Origin: CAWKDG01 sp963848355
GTDB taxonomy: Bacteria > Actinomycetota > Acidimicrobiia > Acidimicrobiales > UBA8190
Direction of reading: 5' to 3'
Length of the DNA: 64,000 bases
NCBI GenBank assembly: GCA_963848355.1
Contig: CAWKDG010000012.1
Coordinates: 186,001 to 250,000, forward strand
Shown here: positions 43,812-52,179 of the stretch, in pieces
How positions within the stretch are numbered: the stretch's first letter is position 1
Layout of the letters: every line of letters starts with the position of its first letter
Made by a program: the position numbers and the translations under genes
The notes under the pieces: generated by a model
Told to the model about the DNA's origin: nothing
Databases searched by the model: none
Seen by the model: the letters and a program-made list of their open reading frames with translations, nothing else

Positions 43812-45362
43812 TCACGGCGCGTCGTCGGCCTCGAGCATCTCCCGGAGCGCCCTCTTGTCGAGCTTGCCCATGGTGGTGCGGGGCAACGGCCCGGCACAGA
43901 CGACGACCCGGCGCGGACGTTTGTAGTCGGCCACCCGGTCGGTCAGGAAGGTGCGGGCGGCGGCGACGTCGAGCGATCCCCCCTCGCGCAGGCGGACCAC
44001 GGCGGCGACGTCCTGGCCGAGGACAGGGTGCGGTACGCCGAGGACAGCGGCCTCGAGAACATCGGTGTGCTCGTGCAGCGCCGACTCGACCTCGATGGAG
44101 GAGACGTTGTAGCCGCCGCGCACGATGACGTCCTTCTTCCGGTCGACGAGGTAGAGGAAGCCGTCGTCGTCGAAGTAGCCGAGGTCCCCCGACCGGACCC
44201 AGTCGCCGCGCCAGGTGACGGCCGTCGCCGCCGGATCGTTGTGGTAAAAGCGCTGGCCCGCCTCGACCTTGATGGCCACCTCGCCGATCGTCCCGGCGAC
44301 GACGACGGCGCCGTCGTCGTCGACCACGCGCACGACGTCGTCCTCGACGGGGCGACCGACGGAACCGGGACGGCGCAGCGCCTCCCCCGGCGGCATGGTG
44401 ACGACCGAGGTCCCCCCCTCGGTGAGGCCGTAGCCGTTCATCAAGGTGGCCCGGGGGAAGGCGGCGGCCAGTTGGGCGACGGCGTGCTGGGGCATCGGGG
44501 CGCTGCCGTAGATGAGCATCCGGACACAGGAGGTGTCGATCGACTCGAGCCGCCCCGATTCGATCAGGAGGAGGGCGTGGGCCGGGACCATCACGATCCA
44601 GGCCGGGCGCTCACTGTCGATGAGGCCGGCGAACCGAGCGGCATCGAACGAGGGCAGCAGGAGGTTGGTGACGGCCAGGCGCAGGCACAGCGTCTGGGTC
44701 CCGTGGGTCCCGAGGAAGGTGGCCAGGGGAATGGAATGGAGGAGCGCGATCGGTTTCTCGATCGGCATCAGCGGATGGGAGACGAGGGCGGAGCGGTGGG
44801 TGGCGGCCACCCCCTTCGGCAGTCCCGTCGTCCCCGAGGTGTAGAGGATGTCGGCGATCTCGTCGGGGCCGACCGCGGTCGGGAATGCGCCGGGGTCACC
44901 GTCGACGAGCTCCGCCCAGTCGAGCTCGCCCGGTTCCGACGCCCCGGGACCGATGATCAGCAGCGGTCCGCGTGGCGCGAGGGCCCGGACGCGGTCGAGC
45001 TCACCGGGACCGGCGACGACGGCGGTGGCCCCGCTGTCGGCGATCATGTGCTCGAGCTCGCGGCACGCCACGCGTGGGTTGATGGGGACAGCCACGGCCC
45101 CGGCCTTCAAGACGGCGAAGTAGGCGACCTGGTAGACGGGGGCGCAGTCGTTCCCGACGAAGAGGGCCACCCGCTCGCCCCGGCCCACCCCGGCGAGGCC
45201 GAGCCCCCGGGCGACAGCATTGGAGCGCCCGTCCCACTCGGCGTAGGTCATCTCGGTGAACGCCGTCGCTCCGGCCCCCTCCACGGACAGGGCCACCCGC
45301 AGGGCGACCCGGTCGGGGAAGCGGCGGGCCACGGTCCGGAGATGATCGGGGAGGATGGCCAC
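43812..45362 (-). CDS. AMP-forming acyl-CoA ligase (FadD-like)
   Basis: A 516-residue ANL enzyme from GTG 45362. P-loop YTSGTTGLPKGVAATHRSAL, A5 motif MNGYGLTEGGTSVV, A7 GDWVRSGDLGYFDDDGFLYL, A8 VDRKKDVIVRGGYNVSSIEV, and A10 lysine in PLPRTTMGKLDKRALREML. It activates a carboxylic acid to its CoA ester via the adenylate. It lies 19 bp from a CTGACG-N4-CGTCAG palindrome and is divergent from a ligand-binding-fold gene, suggesting that ligand sensing or uptake and activation belong together. Confidence 0.9.
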   Translation of the reverse strand: MAILPDHLRTVARRFPDRVALRVALSVEGAGATAFTEMTYAEWDGRSNAVARGLGLAGVGRGERVALFVGNDCAPVYQVAYFAVLKAGAVAVPINPRVACRELEHMIADSGATAVVAGPGELDRVRALAPRGPLLIIGPGASEPGELDWAELVDGDPGAFPTAVGPDEIADILYTSGTTGLPKGVAATHRSALVSHPLMPIEKPIALLHSIPLATFLGTHGTQTLCLRLAVTNLLLPSFDAARFAGLIDSERPAWIVMVPAHALLLIESGRLESIDTSCVRMLIYGSAPMPQHAVAQLAAAFPRATLMNGYGLTEGGTSVVTMPPGEALRRPGSVGRPVEDDVVRVVDDDGAVVVAGTIGEVAIKVEAGQRFYHNDPAATAVTWRGDWVRSGDLGYFDDDGFLYLVDRKKDVIVRGGYNVSSIEVESALHEHTDVLEAAVLGVPHPVLGQDVAAVVRLREGGSLDVAAARTFLTDRVADYKRPRRVVVCAGPLPRTTMGKLDKRALREMLEADDAP

Positions 45363-45380
45363 GGCGCCCCCACCCTGGCA

Positions 45381-45396
45381 CTGACGGTGGCGTCAG
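45381..45396. promoter_or_regulatory. Palindromic operator CTGACGGTGGCGTCAG
   Basis: Six-base arms with a four-base spacer, extendable by one pair to ACTGACG...CGTCAGT. It lies in the 70 bp gap between the divergent acyl-CoA ligase and the binding-protein gene. Arm sequence equals that of the 20885 site, with one extra spacer base. Confidence 0.62.
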
Positions 45397-45432
45397 TAAA
45401 CTCCGGCGGGCCCGACGCAGGAGGTCACAGAC

Positions 45433-46512
45433 ATGTCCATGACGCCAGGGTCGGCGCCACCGCCGGCGGCACCGATCCTCATCGGTGTCCTCTACGACTT
45501 CCCCCAGGCCGACGGCGGCGCGTCGGTGGAAGAGGCCATCCGCCTGGGCCTCGCCGAGGTGGCGGCGACGGGGCGGATCGACCGGCCCGTCGAACTCCTG
45601 GCCCGCCAGGCGCGCGGCCTGCCCGGCGGGACGGCCCATGACGTCGAGACGACCTACGCCGCGCTCGTCGACGCCGGGGTCCTGGCCGTCGTGGGGCCGT
45701 CGATCTCCGACAACGGCCTCATCGTCGGACCGCTGGCCGACGCCGCCGGCGTCCCCACCATCAACTACACCGGCGGGGAGCTCACCCGCGGCGAATTCAT
45801 GTTCCACTACCAGGTCGGCTCGCTCCAGGAGGAGCCCGTCGTCCTCGTCGAGCATCTCGCCCACCGGGGGATCTCGACCGTCGCCGCCATCTACGACAAC
45901 TCACCCGTCGGCCGCGGTTATGCCGAATCGCTGTCCGACGCCTGCGCCGTCGCCGGGATCGAGATCACCGGCTCCGCCGCCATCGCCCCACTGGCCGAGG
46001 ACGTCTCCCCCACCGTCCGGCGCCTGCGGGCCGGCGGACCCGAGAGCCTCGTCTACCTCGGGCTCGGGGTCGCCGCCCGTGCCGTCGCCCTGGCCGTCGA
46101 GGCCGAGCGGTGGACCCTGCCGGTCGTGGCCAACTCCTCACTGATGTTCGGCTACACCCGGCGCGACTGGCGGGCCGGCTGGGAGGGCTGGGTCTACGTC
46201 GACGGCGTCTCCGACGAGAACGCGGCGCGCGCCCGTCTGGCCGGTTTCGCGCCGAAGACGGCCCGCGGCCCCGTCGGCGTCGCCGCCTACGACATCGGTC
46301 GCCTCCTCGGCGAGGCCGTCGCCCGCGCCGCCCACCTGACGCGGGCGGGCCTGAGGGACGGTCTCGAGCGCGTCAAGCGCCTCCCGGCGGCCACCGGGAT
46401 GGACGGGACGACGATGGGCTTCGGCCACTGGGACCACGGGGCTCTGAAGGGGCGTTACCTCGTCCTGCGCCGGTGGCAGGACGGGAAGTCGGTCCAGGTC
46501 GAGGACCAGTGA
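45433..46512 (+). CDS. Branched-chain amino acid-type periplasmic-binding-fold protein without signal peptide
   Basis: A 359-residue LivJ-like (Peripla_BP_6) protein. Lobe 1 begins APILIGVLYDFPQADGGASV, then VDAGVLAVVGPSISDNGLIV and GVPTINYTGGELTRGEFMFH; lobe 2 has ISTVAAIYDNSPVGRGYAES, VARAVALAVEAERW-like and TTMGFGHWDHGALKGRYLVL. The N-terminus MSMTPGSAPPPAAPILIG has no hydrophobic signal or lipobox, and no permease or ATPase genes are near. Inference: cytosolic ligand-binding or sensor protein for an acid or CoA ester. It is divergent from the ligase. Confidence 0.8.
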   Translation: MSMTPGSAPPPAAPILIGVLYDFPQADGGASVEEAIRLGLAEVAATGRIDRPVELLARQARGLPGGTAHDVETTYAALVDAGVLAVVGPSISDNGLIVGPLADAAGVPTINYTGGELTRGEFMFHYQVGSLQEEPVVLVEHLAHRGISTVAAIYDNSPVGRGYAESLSDACAVAGIEITGSAAIAPLAEDVSPTVRRLRAGGPESLVYLGLGVAARAVALAVEAERWTLPVVANSSLMFGYTRRDWRAGWEGWVYVDGVSDENAARARLAGFAPKTARGPVGVAAYDIGRLLGEAVARAAHLTRAGLRDGLERVKRLPAATGMDGTTMGFGHWDHGALKGRYLVLRRWQDGKSVQVEDQ

Positions 46513-46536
46513 CCGAGCCCCCGTGACCGAGGCCCC

Positions 46537-46578
46537 GTGACCCAGGACCAGTGACCCAGGACCAGTGACCCAGGACCA
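46537..46578. repeat. Three 14 bp tandem repeats (GTGACCCAGGACCA) after a stop codon
   Basis: Three perfect copies directly follow the binding-protein stop region, preceded by two looser GTGACCGAG units (from 46510). Each copy has a TGA, so all frames are stopped. Similar GTGACC-based repeats occur at the ipdA/ipdB junction (55044-55111). It is in the 71 bp gap between convergent genes. Confidence 0.85.
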
Positions 46579-46583
46579 GTGAG

Positions 46584-46946
46584 TCAGAGCGCGGGCGGGG
46601 TGCGGCCGAGGGTCTGGATGTAGATGGCGATGTGGGCGATGAGCCCGGCCTCGTCCAACTGGAAGACGAGGGCTTCGGGGGTGACGAGAGGGGCACCGTC
46701 GACTTCGACCGTCTCGCTCAGCTCGACCACGATCACGTCGTCGGCGACGATGACGCGGCTGATCTCCATGGCGTAGCCGGGGAGGCTCGGCATCAACGTC
46801 GACAACATCGCCACGTAGGGACCGCGCGGCGTGTAGGTATCGCCGAAGGGTCCGACCCGGACGACGTCCTCGGCCAGGCAGGCGGCCATGGCCTCGAAGT
46901 CGTGGGCCACCATCCGTTCGAGGTATCTCTCCGCGATCGTCGTCAC
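46584..46946 (-). CDS. SnoaL/NTF2-like protein
   Basis: A 120-residue protein starting MTTIAERYLERMVAHDFEAM. The cone-shaped NTF2-like fold is suggested by AACLAEDVVRVGPFGDTYTP, DDVIVVELSETVEVDGAPLV and LVFQLDEAGLIAHIAIYIQT. Members include ketosteroid isomerase-type enzymes and polyketide cyclases. It lies 31 bp downstream of the fused acyl-CoA dehydrogenase gene on the same strand, so a small-molecule role in the same pathway is plausible. No catalytic residues could be assigned. Confidence 0.8.
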   Translation of the reverse strand: MTTIAERYLERMVAHDFEAMAACLAEDVVRVGPFGDTYTPRGPYVAMLSTLMPSLPGYAMEISRVIVADDVIVVELSETVEVDGAPLVTPEALVFQLDEAGLIAHIAIYIQTLGRTPPAL

Positions 46947-46977
46947 GCGCCTCTCCCCTTCCGTCGAAGTCGTCGGG

Positions 46978-49236
46978 TCAGTCGGCGCCGTCGCGCAGCG
47001 ACGTGAGCACGCGGGCCCGGTGGAAGCCGGCGTCGCCCCAGGCGGCGGCCAGGGCCCAGGCCTTCTTCATCCACAGATGGATGTCGTGCTCCCACGTGTA
47101 CCCGATGGCCCCGTGGACCTGCAACGCCACCCGCGCGGCGCCGGTGGCGGCGTCGGCGGCCAAGGCCTTGGCCATCGAGGCGTGGACCGGGGCGTCGGGA
47201 TCGGCGGTGTCGAGGGACCAGGCGGCGCGGTAGACGGCGGGCCGGGCGAACTCGAGACGGATCAGGGCGTTCGCCAGATGGTGCTTCACGGCCTGGAACG
47301 ATCCGATGGCCACGCCGAACTGGACGCGGTCGACGGCGTAGGCCGCCGTCATCGTGATCAGGCGGTCGGCCACCCCGAGAAGCACGGCTCCGGTGCCCGT
47401 CGCCGCCCGGTCCCCGAGCGCGGCGAGAAGACGGTCGGCGTCGTCGCCGGTGGCGAGACGGGTCGCCGGGGTCGGCTCCCAGGTGACGGCGGCCGGCCGA
47501 CGGGCCCCGTCGAGCGCGGCCCGCGCCACCCGGGTCGTCGACGCGCCGGGGACGGCGTGGAGCTCCCCGTGGCGTTCGAGGAGCAGCAGGTCGGCGGTCG
47601 CCGCACCGGGGATCGCGGGCATCGCCGCCGTCCCCACGGCCACGACGGCGTCACCGGCGGCGATCCTCGGCAACCACTCGGCCCGCACCTCGGCGGCGCG
47701 TCTCCCGGGGGCGGCGACGAGGGCGGGCACGGCCAGCGCCGTCGTCTCCAGCAGCGGCTCGGGCAGGCCGGCCCGCCCCGCCTCCTCGAGCAGGAGCACC
47801 AGGTCGACGAGCCCGAGCCCGAGCCCGCCGTCGCCCTCGGGGACGGTCAGGCCCACCACCCCCATTCCGGCCAGGCTCGCCCACCGATCCGGCGACCACC
47901 CCCGTTCCGACGCCCACGCCTGGCGGATGTCGGCCGGCGTACAGCTCTTGTCGGTGAGGGCACGCAACTGGGTACGGAACTCGAGTTGCTCGTCCCCGAA
48001 GGCGAAGTCCACCGGCCGCGTCCCGCTCACCCGCGGCAGCCCGAGCACACGCTCGGCCACCACGTTGCGCTGGATCTCGTTCGTCCCCGCGTAGATCGGT
48101 CCGGCCAGGGCGAAGAGGAAACCGTCGAGCCAGGGGCCGGGCGACCCGTCCTCCCCGAGCAGCTCCCCGTCCTCGCCCAGCAGGGCCATCGCCGCCTCGT
48201 GGATGGCCAGGTCCGTCTCCGACCAGAAGACCTTGTTCATCGACGCCTCGGGCCCGACGCTCCCGCCGGCCCGGACCCGGGTGGCGGTCCAGTAGGTGTG
48301 CAGCTTGTAGGCCTCGGCGTCGATCACAGCCCGGGCCACGGCGTCGGCCACCCTGGCGGCGGCGGCGGGGGCGGTGCGCGTCTTCTGGCGGTAGAGCGCG
48401 CGCAGGCGCCTGGCCGCCTCGGTGTACCGGGCCGGGCTCCGCAGCGACAGGCCGCGTTCGGAACCGGCCGTGGCCATGGCCACCGACCACCCCTGGTTCA
48501 CCGTCCCGAGGACTTGGTCGCCGGGGACGACGACGTCCTCGAAGAAGACCTCGGCGAATCCCGTCTCCCCGTCGAGCTGGGCGATGGGCCGGACCGTCAC
48601 CCCGGGGGCGTCCATCGGGACGAGGAAATAGGTGAGCCCCCGGTGCCGCTGGGCGTCGGGGTCGGTCCGGAAGAGGCCGAAGATCCAATCGGCGAAGGCC
48701 CCGCGGCTGCACCACGTCTTCTGGCCGTTCAGCACCCAGGTCGCCCCGCCATCACCGACTGCACTGCCATCGCTGCCGCCCCCCCGCTCCTCGGCCCGAC
48801 TGCGGATGGCGGCGAGATCGGAGCCGGCGTCGGGCTCGGACCACCCCTGGCACCAGATCGTCTCGGCCGTCGCCATCGACGGGAGGAAGCGGACCTGTTG
48901 TGCCGGCGTCCCGAACTCGAAAAGGGTGGGGGCGAGGAGGAAGATCCCGTTCTGCGAGACCCGGGTGGGGGCGGTCGCCCGGTAGTACTCCTCCTCGAAG
49001 ATCAGCCACTCCATCAGCCCCATGCCACGACCGCCGAACTCCTCGGGCCACGAGACGACCGACCAGCGGGCGTCGGCCATGCGCCGCTCCCAGTCCCGGT
49101 GGGCCTCGAAGCCGACGGCGGTGTCGAGCGACGGGAGCGGTCCCCGGCCGTTCGCCTCCGTCGGGACGTTCGCCTCCAGCCACGCCCGCGCCTCGCCACG
49201 GAACTCGTCCTGTCCCGCTGAGAACCGGAGGTCCAT
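46978..49236 (-). CDS. Fused two-domain acyl-CoA dehydrogenase (FadE34-like)
   Basis: 752 residues from ATG 49236 (MDLRFSAGQDEFRGEARAWL). The N-terminal domain has IFLLAPTLFEFGTPAQQVRF, WCQGWSEPDAGSDLAAIRSR and ends SQ-like NEIQRNVVAERVLGLPRVSG near residue 410. A second ACAD domain follows (VDFAFGDEQLEFRTQLRALT) and ends GAIGYTWEHDIHLWMKKAWA. This single-chain arrangement of two ACAD domains is that of FadE34, which dehydrogenates steroid side-chain CoA esters. The longer upstream reading is discarded because it crosses the divergent thiolase. A degenerate palindrome lies 12 bp upstream. Confidence 0.88.
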   Translation of the reverse strand: MDLRFSAGQDEFRGEARAWLEANVPTEANGRGPLPSLDTAVGFEAHRDWERRMADARWSVVSWPEEFGGRGMGLMEWLIFEEEYYRATAPTRVSQNGIFLLAPTLFEFGTPAQQVRFLPSMATAETIWCQGWSEPDAGSDLAAIRSRAEERGGGSDGSAVGDGGATWVLNGQKTWCSRGAFADWIFGLFRTDPDAQRHRGLTYFLVPMDAPGVTVRPIAQLDGETGFAEVFFEDVVVPGDQVLGTVNQGWSVAMATAGSERGLSLRSPARYTEAARRLRALYRQKTRTAPAAAARVADAVARAVIDAEAYKLHTYWTATRVRAGGSVGPEASMNKVFWSETDLAIHEAAMALLGEDGELLGEDGSPGPWLDGFLFALAGPIYAGTNEIQRNVVAERVLGLPRVSGTRPVDFAFGDEQLEFRTQLRALTDKSCTPADIRQAWASERGWSPDRWASLAGMGVVGLTVPEGDGGLGLGLVDLVLLLEEAGRAGLPEPLLETTALAVPALVAAPGRRAAEVRAEWLPRIAAGDAVVAVGTAAMPAIPGAATADLLLLERHGELHAVPGASTTRVARAALDGARRPAAVTWEPTPATRLATGDDADRLLAALGDRAATGTGAVLLGVADRLITMTAAYAVDRVQFGVAIGSFQAVKHHLANALIRLEFARPAVYRAAWSLDTADPDAPVHASMAKALAADAATGAARVALQVHGAIGYTWEHDIHLWMKKAWALAAAWGDAGFHRARVLTSLRDGAD

Positions 49237-49248
49237 GGCCCGTCGAAT

Positions 49249-49263
49249 CTGACACACCGCCAG
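49249..49263. promoter_or_regulatory. Degenerate palindrome CTGACACACCGCCAG
   Basis: Matches CTGAC-N5-GTCAG with one arm mismatch, at the same 15 bp length, in the 70 bp gap between the divergent fused acyl-CoA dehydrogenase and thiolase genes. It is weaker than the 20885 site and is supported mainly by position. Confidence 0.45.
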
Positions 49264-49306
49264 ATCCGCGGCAACAATGGTTGGCCGTTCTCCAGGAAGA
49301 GGTCCC

Positions 49307-50467
49307 ATGCCCAGTGCCGTGATCGTCGACGCCGTCCGGACCCCGGTGGGACGCCGCAACGGACGCCTGGCCGGATGGCACCCGGTCGATCTGGCCGCCG
49401 CGCCCCTCCGGGCCCTCGTCGAGCGTTCCGACCTCGACCCCGCCCTGGTCGAGGACGTCGTCATGGGCTGCACGATGACGGTCGGCGAGCAGGCCATGAA
49501 CATCGGCCGCAACGCCGTCCTGGCCGCCGGCTTCCCCGAGTCGGTCCCCGGGACCACGGTCGACCGCCAGTGCGGCTCGGCCCAGCAGGCCGTCCACTTC
49601 GCCGCCCAGGCCGTCATGGCGGGCGCCATGGACATCGCCATCGGGGCCGGGATCGAGTCGATGACCCGCGTCCCGATCGGCTCGACCACCGATCCCGGCC
49701 CCGGCGAGGCCTACGGACCGACCGTCCACGCCCGCTACTCCTTCATCCACCAGGGCCTCTCGGCCGAGCAGATCGCGGCACGCTGGAAGGTGACGCGTCC
49801 CCAGATGGACGCCTTCGCCCTCGAGTCGCACCGCCGTGCCGCTCTGGCCCAGGACGAGGGCCGCTTCACCGACGAGCTCATCCCCCTCAGCGCCGGGACC
49901 GAGACCGACCCGACGGCCGTCCTCGACTTCGACGAAGGGGTCCGACGGGGGTCGACGCTCGAGAAGCTGGCCGCCCTCGCCCCCGCCTTCGCCGAGGACG
50001 GCCTGATCACGGCGGCCACGTCGTCGCAGATCTCCGACGGGGCGGCCGCCGTCCTGATCATGTCGGAGGAGCGCGCCGCCTCCCTGGGGCTGCGACCCCG
50101 GGCCCGCTTCCACACTTTCGCCGTCGCCGCCAACGACCCCGTCATCATGCTCACGGCGGTCATCCCCGCCACCCGCCTCGTGCTCGAGAAGGCCAAGCTG
50201 AAGCTCTCCGACATGGACGCCATCGAGATCAACGAGGCCTTCGCCTCCGTCGTCCTGGCCTGGGAGTCCGAGTTCCACCCCGACATGACCAAGGTCAATC
50301 CGAACGGCGGGGCCATCGCCATCGGTCACCCGACGGGCTGCTCCGGGGCCCGCCTGATGGCCACCTTGCTGAACGAGCTCGAACGGACCGGCGGCCGCTA
50401 CGGCCTGCAGACCATGTGCGAGGGTGGCGGCCAGGCCAACGCCACCATCATCGAGCGTCTCGGCTAG
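49307..50467 (+). CDS. Acetyl-CoA acetyltransferase (FadA5/FadA6-like thiolase)
   Basis: A 386-residue degradative thiolase from ATG 49307 with an AGGAAGAGG ribosome site. Catalytic Cys89 is in TTVDRQCGSAQQAVHFAAQA, and VEINEAF-like IEINEAFASVVLAWESEFHP, GGAIAIGHPTGCSGARLM and the C-terminal TMCEGGGQANATIIERLG supply the His and second Cys. Similarity of start (VDAVRTPVGRRNGRLAGWHP) and C-terminus is greatest to the steroid thiolases FadA5 and FadA6. It cleaves a 3-ketoacyl-CoA. It is divergent from the FadE34-like gene, consistent with one beta-oxidation round. Confidence 0.9.
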   Translation: MPSAVIVDAVRTPVGRRNGRLAGWHPVDLAAAPLRALVERSDLDPALVEDVVMGCTMTVGEQAMNIGRNAVLAAGFPESVPGTTVDRQCGSAQQAVHFAAQAVMAGAMDIAIGAGIESMTRVPIGSTTDPGPGEAYGPTVHARYSFIHQGLSAEQIAARWKVTRPQMDAFALESHRRAALAQDEGRFTDELIPLSAGTETDPTAVLDFDEGVRRGSTLEKLAALAPAFAEDGLITAATSSQISDGAAAVLIMSEERAASLGLRPRARFHTFAVAANDPVIMLTAVIPATRLVLEKAKLKLSDMDAIEINEAFASVVLAWESEFHPDMTKVNPNGGAIAIGHPTGCSGARLMATLLNELERTGGRYGLQTMCEGGGQANATIIERLG

Positions 50468-50484
50468 CCCGATTCCCTGAGCCT

Positions 50485-51258
50485 GTGGCCCGCGTCCTCG
50501 TCACCGGCGGAACGGGGACGCTCGGTTCGGTCCTCGTCCCCCTCCTGGTGGCGCGCGGCCACGACGTCCGTTCGCTCAGCCGGCACGGTTCGTCCGCGGC
50601 GGCGGGACCCGGTGGACCCACCACCGACGGAGCAACCCACGTCCGCGGCGACGTCTGCACCGGGGAGGACCTGGCCGAAGCCGTGGCCGGAATGGACACG
50701 GTCATCCACGCCGCCACCTCCCCCCGGCTGAAGCGGGCGGTGGAGGTCGGCGGCACGGCCAACGTGGTGACAGCAGCGGCTGAGGTCGGCGCCCATGTCA
50801 TCTACGTCTCCATCGTCGGAGTCGACTCCATGCGGTTCTCCTACTACCGGGCCAAGCACGACGCCGAGACGGTGGTCGAGTCCGGCGGGGGACGCTGGAC
50901 CATCCAGAGAGCCACTCAGTTCCACGACCTCCTGGACCGGTTCCTCGGCTGGCCCGTCTTTCCCGTCACCAAGAACCTTGCCTTCCAACCGGTGGACACC
51001 GGCGACCTCAGTGCACGCCTGGCCGATCTGGTCGCCGCCGGTCCGAGCCGACGGGCCGACGATTTCGGCGGCCCGGCCGTCGTCCCCCTGAGGGAGCTGG
51101 CCGCAGCACGACGCCGGATCGGCGGTTCCGGCACCCGATTGGTCCGCATCCCACCTCTCGGACCCTTGCGGGACTTCGACAGAGGCCGCCATCTCTGCCC
51201 CGACCACGCCGACGGGCGCATCACATGGGAGGAGTGGCTCCAGGCGCGTCCCGGTTAG
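50485..51258 (+). CDS. NAD(P)-binding atypical SDR / NmrA-like protein
   Basis: A 257-residue protein from GTG 50485 (MARVLVTGGTGTLGSVLVPL). The GGTGTLG nucleotide loop and GMDTVIHAATSPRLKRAVEV, VGAHVIYVSIVGVDSMRFSY and YYRAKHDAETVVESGGG follow the atypical SDR (NAD(P)H azoreductase/NmrA-like) pattern. These proteins act as redox sensors or reductases. It follows the thiolase gene after 17 bp, so probably shares its transcript. Substrate unknown. Confidence 0.85.
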   Translation: MARVLVTGGTGTLGSVLVPLLVARGHDVRSLSRHGSSAAAGPGGPTTDGATHVRGDVCTGEDLAEAVAGMDTVIHAATSPRLKRAVEVGGTANVVTAAAEVGAHVIYVSIVGVDSMRFSYYRAKHDAETVVESGGGRWTIQRATQFHDLLDRFLGWPVFPVTKNLAFQPVDTGDLSARLADLVAAGPSRRADDFGGPAVVPLRELAAARRRIGGSGTRLVRIPPLGPLRDFDRGRHLCPDHADGRITWEEWLQARPG

Positions 51259-51291
51259 AGCGCATCAGCCGTCGGCGGCGGGAGCGGCGAC

Positions 51292-51591
51292 CTAATCGAC
51301 AGGCCCCCAGGCGATGGAGTCGAGAGCGGTCTCCAACGCCTTCTGCGCATCGTCGGCTCCGGGAGCCTCCGCCTCATCGGCTCGTCTCAGGTCGTCGCCG
51401 TCGGCCGACTCGGACACGGCGGCTTCGACCAGGGGACCGGAGAAGGCACCGTCCGGTGGCGGGTCGTGCCCCTCCTGGTCGCCGTCGCGCACCAGGGCGG
51501 TCGGTCGACCGTCGGAGAACCAACGATCGGTGTGCACGGCGAACGGATCTCTGTACCAGCCCTCGGCTTCCACGACCCTCAGGCTAGCCAC
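51292..51591 (-). CDS. Small protein with DUF2510-like WYRDPF motif
   Basis: A 99-residue protein. The N-terminal part EGWYRDPFAVHTDRWFSDGR followed by PTALVRDG resembles DUF2510, a short Trp-rich module (GWYxDPxxxxxxRWWDGxxWT) of actinobacterial proteins. The remaining 60 residues are acidic and low-complexity. Convergent with the SDR gene; minus-strand neighbour of the PfpI gene. Real gene is likely but not certain. Confidence 0.6.
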   Translation of the reverse strand: MASLRVVEAEGWYRDPFAVHTDRWFSDGRPTALVRDGDQEGHDPPPDGAFSGPLVEAAVSESADGDDLRRADEAEAPGADDAQKALETALDSIAWGPVD

Positions 51592-51604
51592 CGCAGTGCG
51601 GGCG

Positions 51605-52135
51605 TCAGCCTCCAGGCGAAAGGGCGGCGATCAGAGCCTTCATCCACGGACCGAGGTCGGCCGGTGTCCGGGCCGAGATGAGAGTGCCGTCGACCACGGC
51701 GGCTTCGTCCACCCAGTCGACGCCGGCGTTGACCATGTCGTCGCGGATGGCCCCGACGCTGGTGGCCCGTCGCCCTTTCACGATCCGGGCCGAGATCGGA
51801 ACCCAGCCGGCGTGGCAGATGAAGGCGATCGGTTTCCCGGCCGCGTCGAAGGCGCGCACCAGATCGAGGACGGTCTCGGACCGCCGCAGCTTGTCGGGGG
51901 CGAACCCGCCGGGGATCACGAGGCCCTCGAAGTCGCCCTCCTTCACCTGATCGACGGTGGTGTCGACGCAGAGGGGGCCGTAGCCCTTCTTTCCGTGCAC
52001 CGGTTGGTCGTCGAGACCGGCCACCGTCACCGTGGCCCCCTCTTCGGTGAGGCGGGCCACCGGATAGAGCAGCTCCATGTCCTCGAAGAGGTCGGCGGCG
52101 AGAACGAGGACACGCGTCCCGGAGAGGTCGGCCAT
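51605..52135 (-). CDS. DJ-1/PfpI-family protein
   Basis: A 176-residue protein. Family elements: TRVLVLAADLFEDMELLYPV, FEGLVIPGGFAPDKLRRSET and the nucleophile elbow IAFICHAGWVPISARIVKGR with Cys in FICHAGW. Members are glyoxalases, chaperone-like proteins or general stress proteins; bacterial YhbO/PfpI types match best. Length is typical. No pathway link to neighbours. Confidence 0.9.
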   Translation of the reverse strand: MADLSGTRVLVLAADLFEDMELLYPVARLTEEGATVTVAGLDDQPVHGKKGYGPLCVDTTVDQVKEGDFEGLVIPGGFAPDKLRRSETVLDLVRAFDAAGKPIAFICHAGWVPISARIVKGRRATSVGAIRDDMVNAGVDWVDEAAVVDGTLISARTPADLGPWMKALIAALSPGG

Positions 52136-52179
52136 GGTTCGAGACTAACGCCCGAGACCCGACGGCGACGTGGGCCGGC

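Noticed and set aside
46978..49689. Longer 903-residue reading of the fused acyl-CoA dehydrogenase
   Set aside because: It crosses the divergent promoter and the thiolase gene; MDLRFSAGQDEF at 49236 is the standard ACAD start.
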